DNA of 64,000 nt from AP-15 sp963737145 (GTDB lineage Bacteria > Pseudomonadota > Alphaproteobacteria > ATCC43930 > CGMCC-115725): NCBI GenBank assembly GCA_963737145.1, contig CAVTRO010000001.1, forward strand, positions 744,001 to 808,000. The letters are read 5' to 3'. The notes under the pieces are model-generated. The model did no database searches. It was not told the origin of the DNA and saw only the letters and a program-made list of their open reading frames with translations. Position numbers and translations under genes: made by a program. The stretch's first letter is position 1. The number at the start of each line of letters is the position of its first letter. Shown here in pieces: positions 55,009 to 64,000 of this stretch.

Positions 55009-58000
55009 TCACCTTCGAAGCGCAAACCGAATCGGCCTCGGTTTCGCGGGGGACGGGGGCGATTTGGCGAGTTTCGCGTCCGCTTCGGGTGTGGTGGTGC
55101 GGGCGATTTTGGCGAGGGCTTGCACCAGTTTGGCGACGCCGGTGAGGCGGGCTTTGGCGTCGTCCCAGTTGCGCTGATAGAGGATCTTCTGGTCGGGGCG
55201 GAGCTTCAGGGTGCCGGCGTTGCGCTGGATCAGCTCTACCAAACCGGCGGGGTTGGCGAAACGGTTGTCGCGCAGTGAGATGACCGCGCCCTTGGGACCG
55301 GCTTCGAGCTTTTCGATGCCGGCTTCGCGGCAATAGCGCTTGATTGCGATGATATCGAGCAGGTTCTCAACTTCGGTTGGGAGCGTCCCGAAGCGGTCGA
55401 TCAGCTCGGCGGCAAAACCATCGATCTCGCGGCGGTCGCTGAGCCCGGCAATGCGGCGGTAGAGGCCGAGCCGCACGCCGAGATCGGGCACATAATTCTC
55501 CGGAATCAGCACCGGCGTGCCGATCGTGATCTGGGGGCTCCATTCCTCGCGGGCGGCCTCCTCGCTGCCGTCCGTGCGGGCGGCGGCGACCGCCTCTTCA
55601 AGCATGTGCTGGTAAAGCTCGATGCCGACCTCGCGGATATGCCCGGATTGCTCGTCGCCCAACAGATTTCCGGCGCCGCGGATGTCGAGGTCGTGGCTCG
55701 CCAGCTGAAACCCGGCGCCCAGCGTATCCAAGGTCTGCATGACTTCGAGCCGGCGCTGCGCGGTCGGCACGAGCTTCTTCTTCTCCGGCAGGGTCAGATA
55801 GGCATAGCCGCGCAATTTGCTGCGCCCGATGCGGCCGCGCAATTGATAGAGCTGCGCCAGCCCGAACATGTCGGCGCGGTGCACGACCATCGTATTGGCC
55901 GACGGGATGTCGAGCCCTGATTCGATGATGTTGGTCGACAGCAAGAGATCGAAGGCGCGTTCGTCGAAGGCGGTCATGACGTCTTCGAGCTCGGATGGCG
56001 CCATTCGCCCGTGCGCGGCGGCGTATTTGATCTCGGGCACGGTCTCGCGGAGCCGCTCGCGCACATCGTCGAGATCGGCAATGCGCGGCACGACGTAGAA
56101 GATCTGGCCGCCGCGGTCGCGCTCGCGCATGATCGCTTCGCGGACCGTGACCGGGTCATAGGGCATCACGAAGGTGCGCACCGCCAGCCGGTCGACCGGC
56201 GGCGTCGCGATGATGCTCATCTCGCGCACCCCCGAGAGCGCCAATTGCAGCGTGCGCGGGATCGGCGTCGCGGTCAGCGTCAATACATGAACGTCGGCTT
56301 TCAATTGTTTCAGCTTTTCCTTCTGGGCGACGCCGAAATGCTGCTCCTCGTCCACGATCAGCAGCCCCAGATGCGCGAATTTCACCTCTTTGGCGAGCAG
56401 CGCATGGGTTCCGATGACGATATCGACCTTGCCCTCGGCGAGTTCCTTTTTGACCTCGCGCGCCACCTTGGCGGGGACCAGCCGCGACAGCTGTGCAATC
56501 CGCAACGGCAGCCCGGCAAATCGTTCGGTGAAGCTGCGGAAATGCTGGCGCGACAGCAGGGTCGTCGGCACCACCATCGCGACCTGCGAGCCGGCCATCG
56601 CCGCGATGAACGCGGCGCGCAACGCCACCTCGGTCTTGCCGAACCCGACATCCCCGCAGATCAGCCGGTCCATCGGCTTGCCCGAAGCCATGTCGCCGAG
56701 CGTGTCGGCGATCGCGTTCAGCTGATCCTCGGTCTCGGGATAGGGGAACCGGGCGGCGAACTCCTCGTAGATCCCCTCGGGCGGCTGCAATACGTCGCCC
56801 GGGCGCAATTGGCGTTCGGCGGCGACGCGGATCAATTCGCCGGCGATGTCGCGGATGCGCTTCTTGACCCGCGCCTTGCGCGACTGCCAGCCAACCCCGC
56901 CGAGGCGGTCGAGCTGCACGCCGGCGTCTTCCGAGCCGAAGCGCGACAAGACCTCAATGTTCTCGACCGGCACGAAGAGCTTGTCGTCGCCGGCATAGAG
57001 GACGCGCACGCAATCATGCGGCGCGCCGGCGACGTCGATCGTCTCCAATGCCTCGTAGCGGCCGATGCCGTGATCGTCATGAACAACAAGGTCGCCCGGC
57101 GTCAGTGCGGTCGCCTCGGTGATGAACTGGTCGAGGCTGCGCCGCCGGCGCGAAGTGCGCGCGAGCCGGTCGCCGAGGATGTCCTGCTCGCCGAGCAACA
57201 CGAGATCGTCGGTCACGAAGCCCTGCTCGACCGGCAATACGGCGAGCCCGACCGCCGAGCCCGGCAATGCTTCGAGCTCCCGGCCATCGGCGGTGCGGCG
57301 CAGATCAGAAACGCCGCGCTCGCGAAGCACGGTCAGCAGCCGGTCAGCCGATCCAGGGCTGAATGCGGCAACGGCGGTCTTGCGGCCGGATTTGCGCTCA
57401 GCTTCGAGATAATCGCGCACCGCCTCGAACAGCACGATATTCGGGTCGGCGCGCTCGGCGGCGAAGCTGCGCGCCGGGCGGGCGCCGGCATCGAAGGCGT
57501 CGCCGTCGCTCTGATCCGCCGCGAAAGGCGACAGCTGCACGACGGGCCGGCCATGCAATGCCGCCTGCCACTCGCGGCGGTCGAGGTAGAGCTGGTCGGG
57601 CCGGATCGGGCGATAGATCGGCGCCCCCGCCCGCGCAGCGGGCGTAACATTGTGGCGCGCCGCATAGGAATCGCCAATCGCCTCGAGCCGGTGGCCGCGC
57701 ACTTCCTCCGCCTGGTAATCGAGCGAGATCCCGGCCCCCGGCAGATAGTCGAATAATGTTTCCAACTGCTCGTAATAAAGCGGCAGCCAGTGCTCCATGC
57801 CGGCATAGCGCCGCCCGGCGCTGACCAATTCATAGAGCGGGTCGTCGGTGCCGGTCGCGCCGAACTGCTCGCGGTAACGCGAGCGGAAGCGGCGCACTGC
57901 GTCCTCGTCGAGCAAGACCTCGCTGACCGGCCGTAATGCCGTCTGATCGAGCTTCCCGGTCGACCGTTGGGTCAGCGGGTCGAAGCTGCGGACGGATTCG

Positions 58001-58569
58001 AGCGTGTCGCCAAAAAAGTCGAGGCGCAGCGGCTCTGCCGCCCCAGCGGGGAAGAGGTCGACAATGCCGCCGCGGATCGCGAATTCGCCGGATTCGCGCA
58101 CCGTATCGGTGCGGATATAACCATTGTTGCGGAAGAAGCTCTGCAGCCGGTCGAGCCCGACGCGGCCGCCGGTCCGCAAGCTCAGCACGCGGCCGTCGAA
58201 GATCCGGCGGGGCGGCACGCGCTGCACCAGCGCGTTGACCGTGGTCAGCACGACCAGCTTGTCGGGCGGCGCGGTCGCGAGTCGAGTCAAGGTATTGATC
58301 CGCTGGCTGACGATTTCGCCGTTGGGGGAGACCCGGTCGTAGGGCAGGCAGTCCCAGGCCGGGAAGCTCAGCGCGTCGATCTCGGGGTGAAAAAACGCCA
58401 GCGCCGCGGCAAACCGCGCCATTCGACCGTCATCGCGGCAGACATGCAGCCAATGCCCCTTAACGAGGGTGCCGATCGCCGCCGCGTCATAACCCTCTGG
58501 CGCGCCGAACAAGGTGACGGCGCGCGGCCCTTGCGCGAGCGACCGAGCGATTTCGGAGAGCCCTGTCAT
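55009..58569 (-). CDS. mfd: Transcription-repair coupling factor Mfd
   Basis: The 1186-residue protein is full length. It has an N-terminal UvrB-like module that recruits UvrA. The RNA-polymerase interaction domain spans about 478-560 (TPGDLVVHDDHGIGRYEAL, VENIEVLSRFG). A RecG-like translocase follows with Walker A CGDVGFGKTEVALRAAF near 643 and DEEQHFG near 738. The TRCF C-terminal domain lies near 1000-1110. It pushes stalled RNA polymerase off damaged DNA and hands the site to nucleotide excision repair. The ATG at 58569 is followed by an intact frame. It lies downstream of sdhE, with a small inverted-repeat element between. Confidence 0.96.
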   Translation of the reverse strand: MTGLSEIARSLAQGPRAVTLFGAPEGYDAAAIGTLVKGHWLHVCRDDGRMARFAAALAFFHPEIDALSFPAWDCLPYDRVSPNGEIVSQRINTLTRLATAPPDKLVVLTTVNALVQRVPPRRIFDGRVLSLRTGGRVGLDRLQSFFRNNGYIRTDTVRESGEFAIRGGIVDLFPAGAAEPLRLDFFGDTLESVRSFDPLTQRSTGKLDQTALRPVSEVLLDEDAVRRFRSRYREQFGATGTDDPLYELVSAGRRYAGMEHWLPLYYEQLETLFDYLPGAGISLDYQAEEVRGHRLEAIGDSYAARHNVTPAARAGAPIYRPIRPDQLYLDRREWQAALHGRPVVQLSPFAADQSDGDAFDAGARPARSFAAERADPNIVLFEAVRDYLEAERKSGRKTAVAAFSPGSADRLLTVLRERGVSDLRRTADGRELEALPGSAVGLAVLPVEQGFVTDDLVLLGEQDILGDRLARTSRRRRSLDQFITEATALTPGDLVVHDDHGIGRYEALETIDVAGAPHDCVRVLYAGDDKLFVPVENIEVLSRFGSEDAGVQLDRLGGVGWQSRKARVKKRIRDIAGELIRVAAERQLRPGDVLQPPEGIYEEFAARFPYPETEDQLNAIADTLGDMASGKPMDRLICGDVGFGKTEVALRAAFIAAMAGSQVAMVVPTTLLSRQHFRSFTERFAGLPLRIAQLSRLVPAKVAREVKKELAEGKVDIVIGTHALLAKEVKFAHLGLLIVDEEQHFGVAQKEKLKQLKADVHVLTLTATPIPRTLQLALSGVREMSIIATPPVDRLAVRTFVMPYDPVTVREAIMRERDRGGQIFYVVPRIADLDDVRERLRETVPEIKYAAAHGRMAPSELEDVMTAFDERAFDLLLSTNIIESGLDIPSANTMVVHRADMFGLAQLYQLRGRIGRSKLRGYAYLTLPEKKKLVPTAQRRLEVMQTLDTLGAGFQLASHDLDIRGAGNLLGDEQSGHIREVGIELYQHMLEEAVAAARTDGSEEAAREEWSPQITIGTPVLIPENYVPDLGVRLGLYRRIAGLSDRREIDGFAAELIDRFGTLPTEVENLLDIIAIKRYCREAGIEKLEAGPKGAVISLRDNRFANPAGLVELIQRNAGTLKLRPDQKILYQRNWDDAKARLTGVAKLVQALAKIARTTTPEADAKLAKSPPSPAKPRPIRFALRR

Positions 58570-58571
58570 TG

Positions 58572-58703
58572 CCCTCTCCGCCCTTCAGGGGGGAGAGGGA
58601 GGGCACCCGCAGCGTCAGCTGCGGGGAGGATGAGGTGGGCACTCTGCCTAACGCAGCACCCCACCTCACCCCAGCCCTCTCCCCCCCTAAGGGGCGGAGA
58701 GGG
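58572..58703. repeat. Intergenic inverted-repeat element with hairpin ends
   Basis: CCCTCTCCGCCC and GGGGGGAGAGGG form a hairpin at 58572-58599. Its inverted near-copy, CCCTCTCCCCCC and GGGGCGGAGAGGG, ends the element at 58703. Between them lie GC-rich stretches with further partial symmetry (CCGCAGC/GCTGCGG, CACCTCA). This form resembles short dispersed palindromic elements common in alphaproteobacterial intergenic regions. It fills the space between sdhE and mfd. Confidence 0.75.
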
Positions 58704-58732
58704 AGTCCTCGGTGACGCGGTCATCGTGACGA

Positions 58733-58993
58733 TTAGTCGTTGCTGTAAGCGAGCAAGAGGCGAGTCACATCATTGTCGTGTTCGGGGGGAGGCGCGGCGC
58801 GGCTGGAAACCCAATCGAAGATGTCCGCGTCGGCGCAGTCGAGCAGCGCCTCGTAGCGGTCTAGCTGCGCCTCGTCAAACCCGGCGAGGTGGGCATCGGC
58901 AAAGCGGCCGAGGATGAGATCGCTCTCCCGCGTGCCGCGGTGCCAGGAGCGGAACAACAGCCGCTTGCGGCGAATCTCGGATGATGAGGTCAC
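58733..58993 (-). CDS. sdhE: Succinate dehydrogenase assembly factor SdhE (FAD assembly)
   Basis: The GTG at 58993 gives 86 residues, the standard size. RKRLLFRSWHRGTRESDLIL contains the conserved RGxxE-type motif (here RGTRESD) that contacts the flavoprotein. DRYEALLDCADADIFDWV is the second family block. SdhE promotes covalent FAD attachment to SdhA. It is divergent from recG with 47 bases between starts, an arrangement seen often in alphaproteobacteria. Confidence 0.92.
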   Translation of the reverse strand: MTSSSEIRRKRLLFRSWHRGTRESDLILGRFADAHLAGFDEAQLDRYEALLDCADADIFDWVSSRAAPPPEHDNDVTRLLLAYSND

Positions 58994-59040
58994 TTGCTGT
59001 GCCCTTGGCGGTGGCCCGCCCGGGGATATAGAGATGCTTT

Positions 59041-61120
59041 GTGCGTCCCGCCATCCTCGATAAGCTGTTTGCGCCGGTGACGGCGCTGCCCGGCATCGGC
59101 TCTCAGACAGCAAAGCTGTTCGAGCGTCTCGCCGGCCCGCTCGTCCTCGATCTCGTCTGGCATCTGCCGAGCGGCATCATCGACCGGCGCGCCTCGCCGC
59201 CGATCCGGCGAGCTCGAGCCAGACCGAATCGCGACCATTGCGGTGCGCGTCGAGGCGCACCAGCCGGGCTTCGGGCGCCGCCCGTATCGGGTGCTCTGCA
59301 CCGACGATACCGGCACATTGACGCTGGTCTATTTCAACGTGAAGGGGGACCAGCTCGCGCGGCTGTTCCCCCTCGGCGCCGAGCGTGTCGTCAGTGGCCG
59401 CGTCGAGTTCTACGGCAGCATGCCGCAGATGGCGCATCCGGATCTCGTATTGCGGCCGGACGAGCTCGACCGCCTCCGACCGATCGAGCCTGTCTACCCG
59501 CTGAGCGCGGGCCTGTCGGCTCGCGTCGTGCAGAAAGCGGTCGGGGCGGCGATCGACCGCCTCCCCTCATTGCCGGAATGGATCGACCCGGCGCTGCGCG
59601 AGCGGCGCGGCTGGCCCGCCTGGGGCGATGCGGTCCGCCGGACGCATGCCCCGGAAACCGACGCCGATCTTTCGCCGACGACCCCGGCGCGTGAGCGGCT
59701 CGCCTATGACGAGATCTTTGCTAGCCAGCTCGCGGTGGCGCTGGTCCGCGCCCGGCGCCGTCGCCAAAAGGGCCGCGCGATCGTCGGCACCGGCGCGTTG
59801 GCCCGCCCGGTCGAGGCCGCGCTCGGTTTCGGGCTGACTGGCGCGCAGCGTCTCGCATTGGCTGAGATCACGGCGGAAATGGCGCAGCCCCAACGCATGG
59901 TGCGGCTGCTGCAGGGCGATGTCGGGAGCGGCAAGACGGTCGTCGCGCTGATCGCTATGCTGACCGCGATCGAGGGCGGCGGCCAGGTGGCATTGATGGC
60001 GCCAACCGAGATCCTCGCGCGCCAGCATCATGCCACATTGCAGCGCCATGCCGCAGCGGCCCGCGTTGAGATCGGCTTTCTGACCGGGCGTGAAAAGGGC
60101 CGGGCCCGCGCCTCGATGCTGGCGAGCCTTGCCTCGGGGCTGACGCCGGCCGTGGTCGGCACGCACGCCCTCTTACAGCCGGACGTCGAATTCCGCGATC
60201 TCGCGCTTGTCGTGATCGACGAGCAGCACCGTTTCGGCGTCGAGCAGCGCCTCGGCCTGTACGCCAAGGGGCGCGATGCCGACACCTTGCTGATGAGCGC
60301 GACCCCGATCCCGCGGACCTTGATGATGACCGCTTATGGCGATCTCGACGTCTCGCGACTTACGGAAAAGCCGCCGGGACGGCATCCGGTGGATACGCGG
60401 ACGGTGGCGCTCGAACGCGTCGAGGATGTCGTGGCGGCGGTCGGCCGCGCCTTGGCGCGCCGGGCCAAAGTCTATTGGATCTGCCCCATGGTCGAAGAAA
60501 GCGAAACGGCCGATCTGGCGGCCGTCGAGGAGCGATACAAGACCTTGGCGCCGCTCTTCCCGGGCCGCGTCGGCCTTGTGCACGGGCGCATAAAGCCGGC
60601 CGACAAAGACCGCGCAATGGCCGGCTTTGCCGGCGGCGAGGTCGATCTGTTGGTCGCGACGACGGTCATCGAGGTCGGGGTCGATGTGCCCGAAGCGACG
60701 GTCATGGTCATCGAGCATGCCGAGCGTTTCGGTCTCGCGCAATTGCACCAATTGCGCGGCCGCATCGGGCGCGGCGACAAGCCTTCCACCTGCCTGTTGC
60801 TGTACCAATCGCCGCTCGGCGATGTCGCAAAACGGCGCCTCAGCATCCTGCGCGAGACCGAGGACGGGTTCCGCATCGCCGAGGAGGATCTACGGCTGCG
60901 CGGCGCCGGCGAGGTCCTCGGCACGCGGCAGAGCGGCCTCCCGACCCTGCGCCTGGCCGATCTGGCGGTCCACGAAGCGCTGGTCGCGATCGCCCATGAC
61001 GACGCCCGCCTTGTGCTCGAACGCGACCCCCGCCTCGAAACCGAACGCGGCCAAGCCCTGCGCACCCTCCTCTACCTGTTCCGCCGCGACGAAGCCGTGC
61101 AGTTCCTGCGGGCCGGTTGA
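59041..61120 (+). CDS. recG: ATP-dependent DNA helicase RecG, with one frameshift near the start
   Basis: The GTG at 59041 opens the wedge domain (LFAPVTALPGIGSQTAKLFE, VLDLVWHLPSGIIDRRASPP). At about 59205 an extra C breaks the frame: removing it reads PIGELEPDRIATIAVRVEAH and joins the long frame that continues to 61120. The motor has Walker A LLQGDVGSGKTVVAL, the DEQHRFG box and the C-terminal IEVGVDVPEATVMVIEHAER. RecG reverses stalled replication forks and processes recombination intermediates. As read, translation would stop early; an alternative in-frame GTG at 59243 would give a protein lacking much of the wedge. A one-base sequence error is a simple explanation. Confidence 0.92.
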
Positions 61121-61135
61121 GCTCGGGTGCCGAAG

Positions 61136-62536
61136 ATGTCACAGCGCTTGAAGCTCGTAGCCTGGGCCGGCGCCCGCAACCTGGCGTTGGCGATGCGCGA
61201 GCGGCGGCTTCTGCGGCCCGTTGCAGAGCGCATCATCGGGCGGGTGCGCGGAAACGGGTTGCCGGGGGCAGTCACTCCGGAGAACGAGCGAGCCCAGGAG
61301 ATCTCACTCAACTCGTTGCTCCGGACAGCCGAGCCGGTCGCGCCGGTGCCCGGCAGGCTGGTGATGGTATGCGGCAGCCTGCAGCCGGGCGGGGCCGAGC
61401 GGCAGCTCGCCAACGCGGTCCGCGGTTTGGCGAGGCGCGGTATTCGGGACATCACGGTGCTGTGTGCGCATCTCGCGCCGGAGCAGCCCGAGGCGTACGA
61501 TTTTTTCGCCGCACAGCTCGGTGACGCCGGCGTCGTCGCCCGGCAGATCTGCCGCCCGTCGCCGCTATACGCGCCGCTGCCGCCAGGACTGCTCGCGGTG
61601 GCCGCGGGGCTTCCCACGGCCCTGGTTTGCGACGCCGCGGATCTCTGGCGCGAGCTGGTTTCGCTGCGCCCGGCCGTCGTCCATGCATGGCTCGATTGGT
61701 CAAACATTCGCGCTGGGATCGCGGCGGTTCTGGCGGGGGTGCCACGGATCGTGCTGTCCGGCCGGAACCTCAACCCCAGCCGGTTCTTCTTCCACGAACC
61801 GGTCATGCGGGCGGCGTACCGGGCGCTCCTGTCCCAGCCCGGGGTAGTGTTGGTCAACAACAGCCTTGCCGGGGCGCGTGATTATGCAGACTGGCTGGGG
61901 GTGGCGGCCGAGCGGATCGGCGTCGTATACAACGCCGTCGATTTGCCGATGCCGGATCGCGATGCGGCGATTGCCGAACGCCGGCGCATCGGGGCGCCGG
62001 ACGAGGCGCTGCTGGTCGGGTCCATGTTCCGGTTCTCGCCCGAAAAGCGGCCGCTTCTGTGGCTCGACACCGCTGCCGCTATCCTGGCTCGTCGCACGGA
62101 CGCGGTTTTCGCCCTTTATGGGGCGGGGCCGATGCGGTCGGAAATCGGCGCACGGATTGCCGCACTCGGCTTGGAGCAACGCGTGATCCTTCCGGGGCTG
62201 AGCGGCAACCCTCTGGCCGCGCTCGGCGCGATGGATGTGTTTCTTCTGACCTCTGAAGCCGAGGGCACCCCGAACACGGCGATTGAGGCGCAATGGGCGG
62301 GCAGGCCGGTCGTCGCCTGCCCGGCCGGCGGGGTTGCCGAAGCCTTTGCACCGGGGGAGACCGGCATTCTCGTTCCACGTGCCGATCCGGAAGCGCTCGC
62401 CGATGCGGTTGTTCGGCTGGCGGCCGACTGCGCCTGGCGTGAGCGCATCCGCTCGGCGGGGCCGGGTTTCGTCGCCTCCCGCTTTGGTCTCGACCGAATG
62501 ATGGGCGAGCTGATCGCGCAATACGACTTTTGCTGA
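61136..62536 (+). CDS. Glycosyltransferase family 4 protein
   Basis: The product has about 466 residues from the ATG at 61136; a GTG at 61127 is also possible. It has the GT-B fold. The N-terminal domain holds MVCGSLQPGGAERQLANAV, typical for family 4. The C-terminal donor-binding domain holds GSMFRFSPEKRPLLWLDTAA, FALYGAGPM and DVFLLTSEAEGTPNTAIEAQ, with the EGTPNTAIEA donor-site motif. It probably adds a sugar to a surface polysaccharide. It follows recG by 15 bases on the same strand and may be co-transcribed, although no functional link is known. Confidence 0.88.
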   Translation: MSQRLKLVAWAGARNLALAMRERRLLRPVAERIIGRVRGNGLPGAVTPENERAQEISLNSLLRTAEPVAPVPGRLVMVCGSLQPGGAERQLANAVRGLARRGIRDITVLCAHLAPEQPEAYDFFAAQLGDAGVVARQICRPSPLYAPLPPGLLAVAAGLPTALVCDAADLWRELVSLRPAVVHAWLDWSNIRAGIAAVLAGVPRIVLSGRNLNPSRFFFHEPVMRAAYRALLSQPGVVLVNNSLAGARDYADWLGVAAERIGVVYNAVDLPMPDRDAAIAERRRIGAPDEALLVGSMFRFSPEKRPLLWLDTAAAILARRTDAVFALYGAGPMRSEIGARIAALGLEQRVILPGLSGNPLAALGAMDVFLLTSEAEGTPNTAIEAQWAGRPVVACPAGGVAEAFAPGETGILVPRADPEALADAVVRLAADCAWRERIRSAGPGFVASRFGLDRMMGELIAQYDFC

Positions 62537-62627
62537 CTGCCAAATTCGATGCAGAATGCTCCGAGGCGAGCTCGGCGGAATTCGGCATGACCGAAGACCG
62601 CGTCGAGCAGGTCTGAGGGGGTGGGGG

Positions 62628-63788
62628 ATGAAGGCGCTTGGTCCGGCGCGTGTGCTGCGCGCGGCGGCGATCGTGACGGCTCTGTTCGCAGTTTCTGCTG
62701 CGGCTTCGCCAGGCTGGGCGCTCGAGCCGATCGGCGATTCCGACAATCTCGGCGATCTGGGCGCCCGCATCATCGCAGCGGAAGGCGGGCCGGGGCGGAA
62801 CCCGTTGTCGAGCGCGGCCGGATACGGGCAATTCCTTTCGGGAACCTGGCTCGACATGTTCGAGCGCGCGTATCCGCGGGTCGCTCAGACGATGACCCGT
62901 GAACAGATCCTGGCATTGCGGGACATCAAGCCGCTCGCCGAGGACCTGACCAACCGCTACGCTCAGGCTAATGCGGCGACGCTGCGGAGCGTCGGCCTGC
63001 CGGCATCCGCAGGTGAGTTGTCCCTGGCGCACGTCATTGGGCCGCGCGGCGCAGTCAGCGTGCTTACCGCCGAGCCCGCCCGCCCTGCAGCCGAGCTGTT
63101 GCACCCCGAAGCCATAGCGGCGAACCCCGTTTTGAAGGAAATGACGGCAAGCGCGCTGCGGCAATGGGCGGCGATCCGTGTCAAAGCGCCCGCCGAGCAG
63201 CCGCCCGGAGGTCGAGCTCCGAAGGCCGAACCGTCGATCGAGCCGCTCAGACCGGCGGATGATTTCCAGGTCGACGGACGCACGAAGGCGTCCGAGGCCC
63301 TGGTCACCAACCATGACGCGGGCGCGGTTTTGCAAGACCTCGTCGAGGCCTTGTCCAAGGCGGGCGGCAAGCGCGCGCAGCTGCGCCCGTCCACGATCGT
63401 TTGGCTCCTGTCGGTCGGGGTGGAGCCGAGCAAATTACTGCGCGGCGACCCCGGCGCCGTGCGGACTTTTGAAAAGGCCGCCTCGCTCGCCGTGCTCGAC
63501 GCCATTCGCAGCTGGTCGGACCGGCCCGGCTTTCGCGAGTTCAAGGCCATCGAGGCACATGCCGCCGCAAATCCCACCGAGCGAGGCGCACTCCCCCCAG
63601 CGGTGGTCCGCGCCGTGGCGATCGCGATGCTCGACAAAATGCGTCGGGAAAATACAACGATCGCCAACATCGTTCAGCATCGCCGGGGTCCAGGTGCAGC
63701 GCCGCTAAACGTTAGGCGTTCGGCGCCTCCCCACCTGCGGGACGCCGCGAACGCCGGCGGAGGCAACGCCAGCGCGCCGCCGCTCTAA
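62628..63788 (+). CDS. Secreted lysozyme/transglycosylase-like protein
   Basis: The ATG at 62628, directly after GGGGGTGGGGG, gives 386 residues with a clear signal peptide (AAAIVTALFAVSAAASPGWA). A lysozyme-like domain follows at about 35-150: the acidic IIAAEGG region and NPLSSAAGYGQFLSGTWLDM are typical of muramidase-like domains of alphaproteobacteria. The C-terminal 230 residues are not recognised and carry two alanine-rich helical parts. It would act on peptidoglycan in the periplasm. Catalytic competence cannot be judged, because the expected Glu is only tentatively placed in AAEGG. Confidence 0.7.
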   Translation: MKALGPARVLRAAAIVTALFAVSAAASPGWALEPIGDSDNLGDLGARIIAAEGGPGRNPLSSAAGYGQFLSGTWLDMFERAYPRVAQTMTREQILALRDIKPLAEDLTNRYAQANAATLRSVGLPASAGELSLAHVIGPRGAVSVLTAEPARPAAELLHPEAIAANPVLKEMTASALRQWAAIRVKAPAEQPPGGRAPKAEPSIEPLRPADDFQVDGRTKASEALVTNHDAGAVLQDLVEALSKAGGKRAQLRPSTIVWLLSVGVEPSKLLRGDPGAVRTFEKAASLAVLDAIRSWSDRPGFREFKAIEAHAAANPTERGALPPAVVRAVAIAMLDKMRRENTTIANIVQHRRGPGAAPLNVRRSAPPHLRDAANAGGGNASAPPL

Positions 63789-64000
63789 TCTTTGCCGGCA
63801 ATCGTCGATCCGGCCTTCATTGTGCGGTGCGCAATATTCATCAGCCGAGTTGCTTGTCGGTTACGTCGTTTTGTTGGATTCTAGCCTGAAACTGCTTGTT
63901 GTTTTATGGTCACCTATTCGCGAATTTCATTCATCAGTTGCAAATGGAGGTGGCAATCTTGCTGACTTGGCGAATTCTGCTTGACGTAAAGGGCCCCAAA
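63789..64000. other. AT-richer end of the window, no gene seen
   Basis: The last 212 bases are less GC-rich than the surroundings and show no open frame of note. GGAGGTGGCAATCTTGCTG near 63945 could be a ribosome-binding site followed by a start beyond 63955, so a gene may begin near the right edge. Confidence 0.3.

Noticed and set aside
56011..57756. 581-codon plus-strand frame opposite mfd
   Set aside because: It is low-information, Arg/His/Gly-rich sequence lying fully antisense to a conserved full-length Mfd; a GC-rich shadow.
1..64000. tRNA, rRNA or riboswitch genes
   Set aside because: Scanning the intergenic stretches showed no cloverleaf signature or known riboswitch core; a covariance-model search would be needed to exclude small RNAs.

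Overview
The window is a GC-rich piece of a Gram-negative chromosome, most likely from an alphaproteobacterium. The support is a divergent sdhE/recG pair next to mfd, alphaproteobacterial-type umuDC, a fumarylacetoacetase and aromatic-degradation gene set, and a PEP-CTERM/exosortase (XrtA) regulatory cluster. I cannot name the genus from sequence alone.

Layout. 0-6.8 kb: a broken FAD oxidoreductase end, an intact M20 amidohydrolase and a TRIC/UPF0126 membrane protein, an MFS transporter cut by one amber codon, half of a second MFS gene, and a relic of a mobile-element primase/ATPase. 6.8-14.9 kb: fumarylacetoacetase, then a compact export and signalling locus: a large secreted protein with a FecR-like front and a transferrin-binding-protein-like C-terminal barrel, a TPR plus outer-membrane-barrel protein resembling Slam translocons, and a divergent CHASE2 adenylate/guanylate cyclase. 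15-25.7 kb: a gene graveyard holding a long imperfect hairpin (MITE-like) that truncates a sulfite-oxidase-like gene, a catalase with several frameshifts, broken dehydrogenase and aldo/keto reductase genes, a broken IS1634-type transposase, umuD (intact, under a perfect palindromic operator candidate) with a broken umuC, and a mosaic of three short gene remnants including a group II intron reverse-transcriptase piece.

25.7-34.5 kb: a Rieske oxygenase and a likely aromatic-catabolism operon (GST, dienelactone hydrolase, DUF6295 protein, alpha/beta hydrolase). Embedded here is a 1050-residue cyclase-like/NB-ARC-like/TPR protein whose TPR half is built of ten near-identical 120-bp units. It is bracketed by two truncated copies of the 3' end of the neighbouring alpha/beta hydrolase. 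34.6-39.1 kb: an aberrant ABC exporter with degenerate ATPase motifs and a repeated segment, then a DegP-type protease. 39.5-48 kb: sugar transferase, prsK, prsR and prsT of the XrtA/PEP-CTERM exopolysaccharide control system. 48-64 kb: mostly housekeeping genes (glnS, dienelactone hydrolase, CoA transferase, cinA, mfd, sdhE, recG), a glycosyltransferase and a lysozyme-like secreted protein.

Caution for the whole window: single-base frameshifts occur even in glnS, which should be essential, and in recG. Some of the broken genes may therefore reflect base-calling or assembly indels. Truncations, missing halves, the MITE insertion and the mosaic cannot be explained that way.
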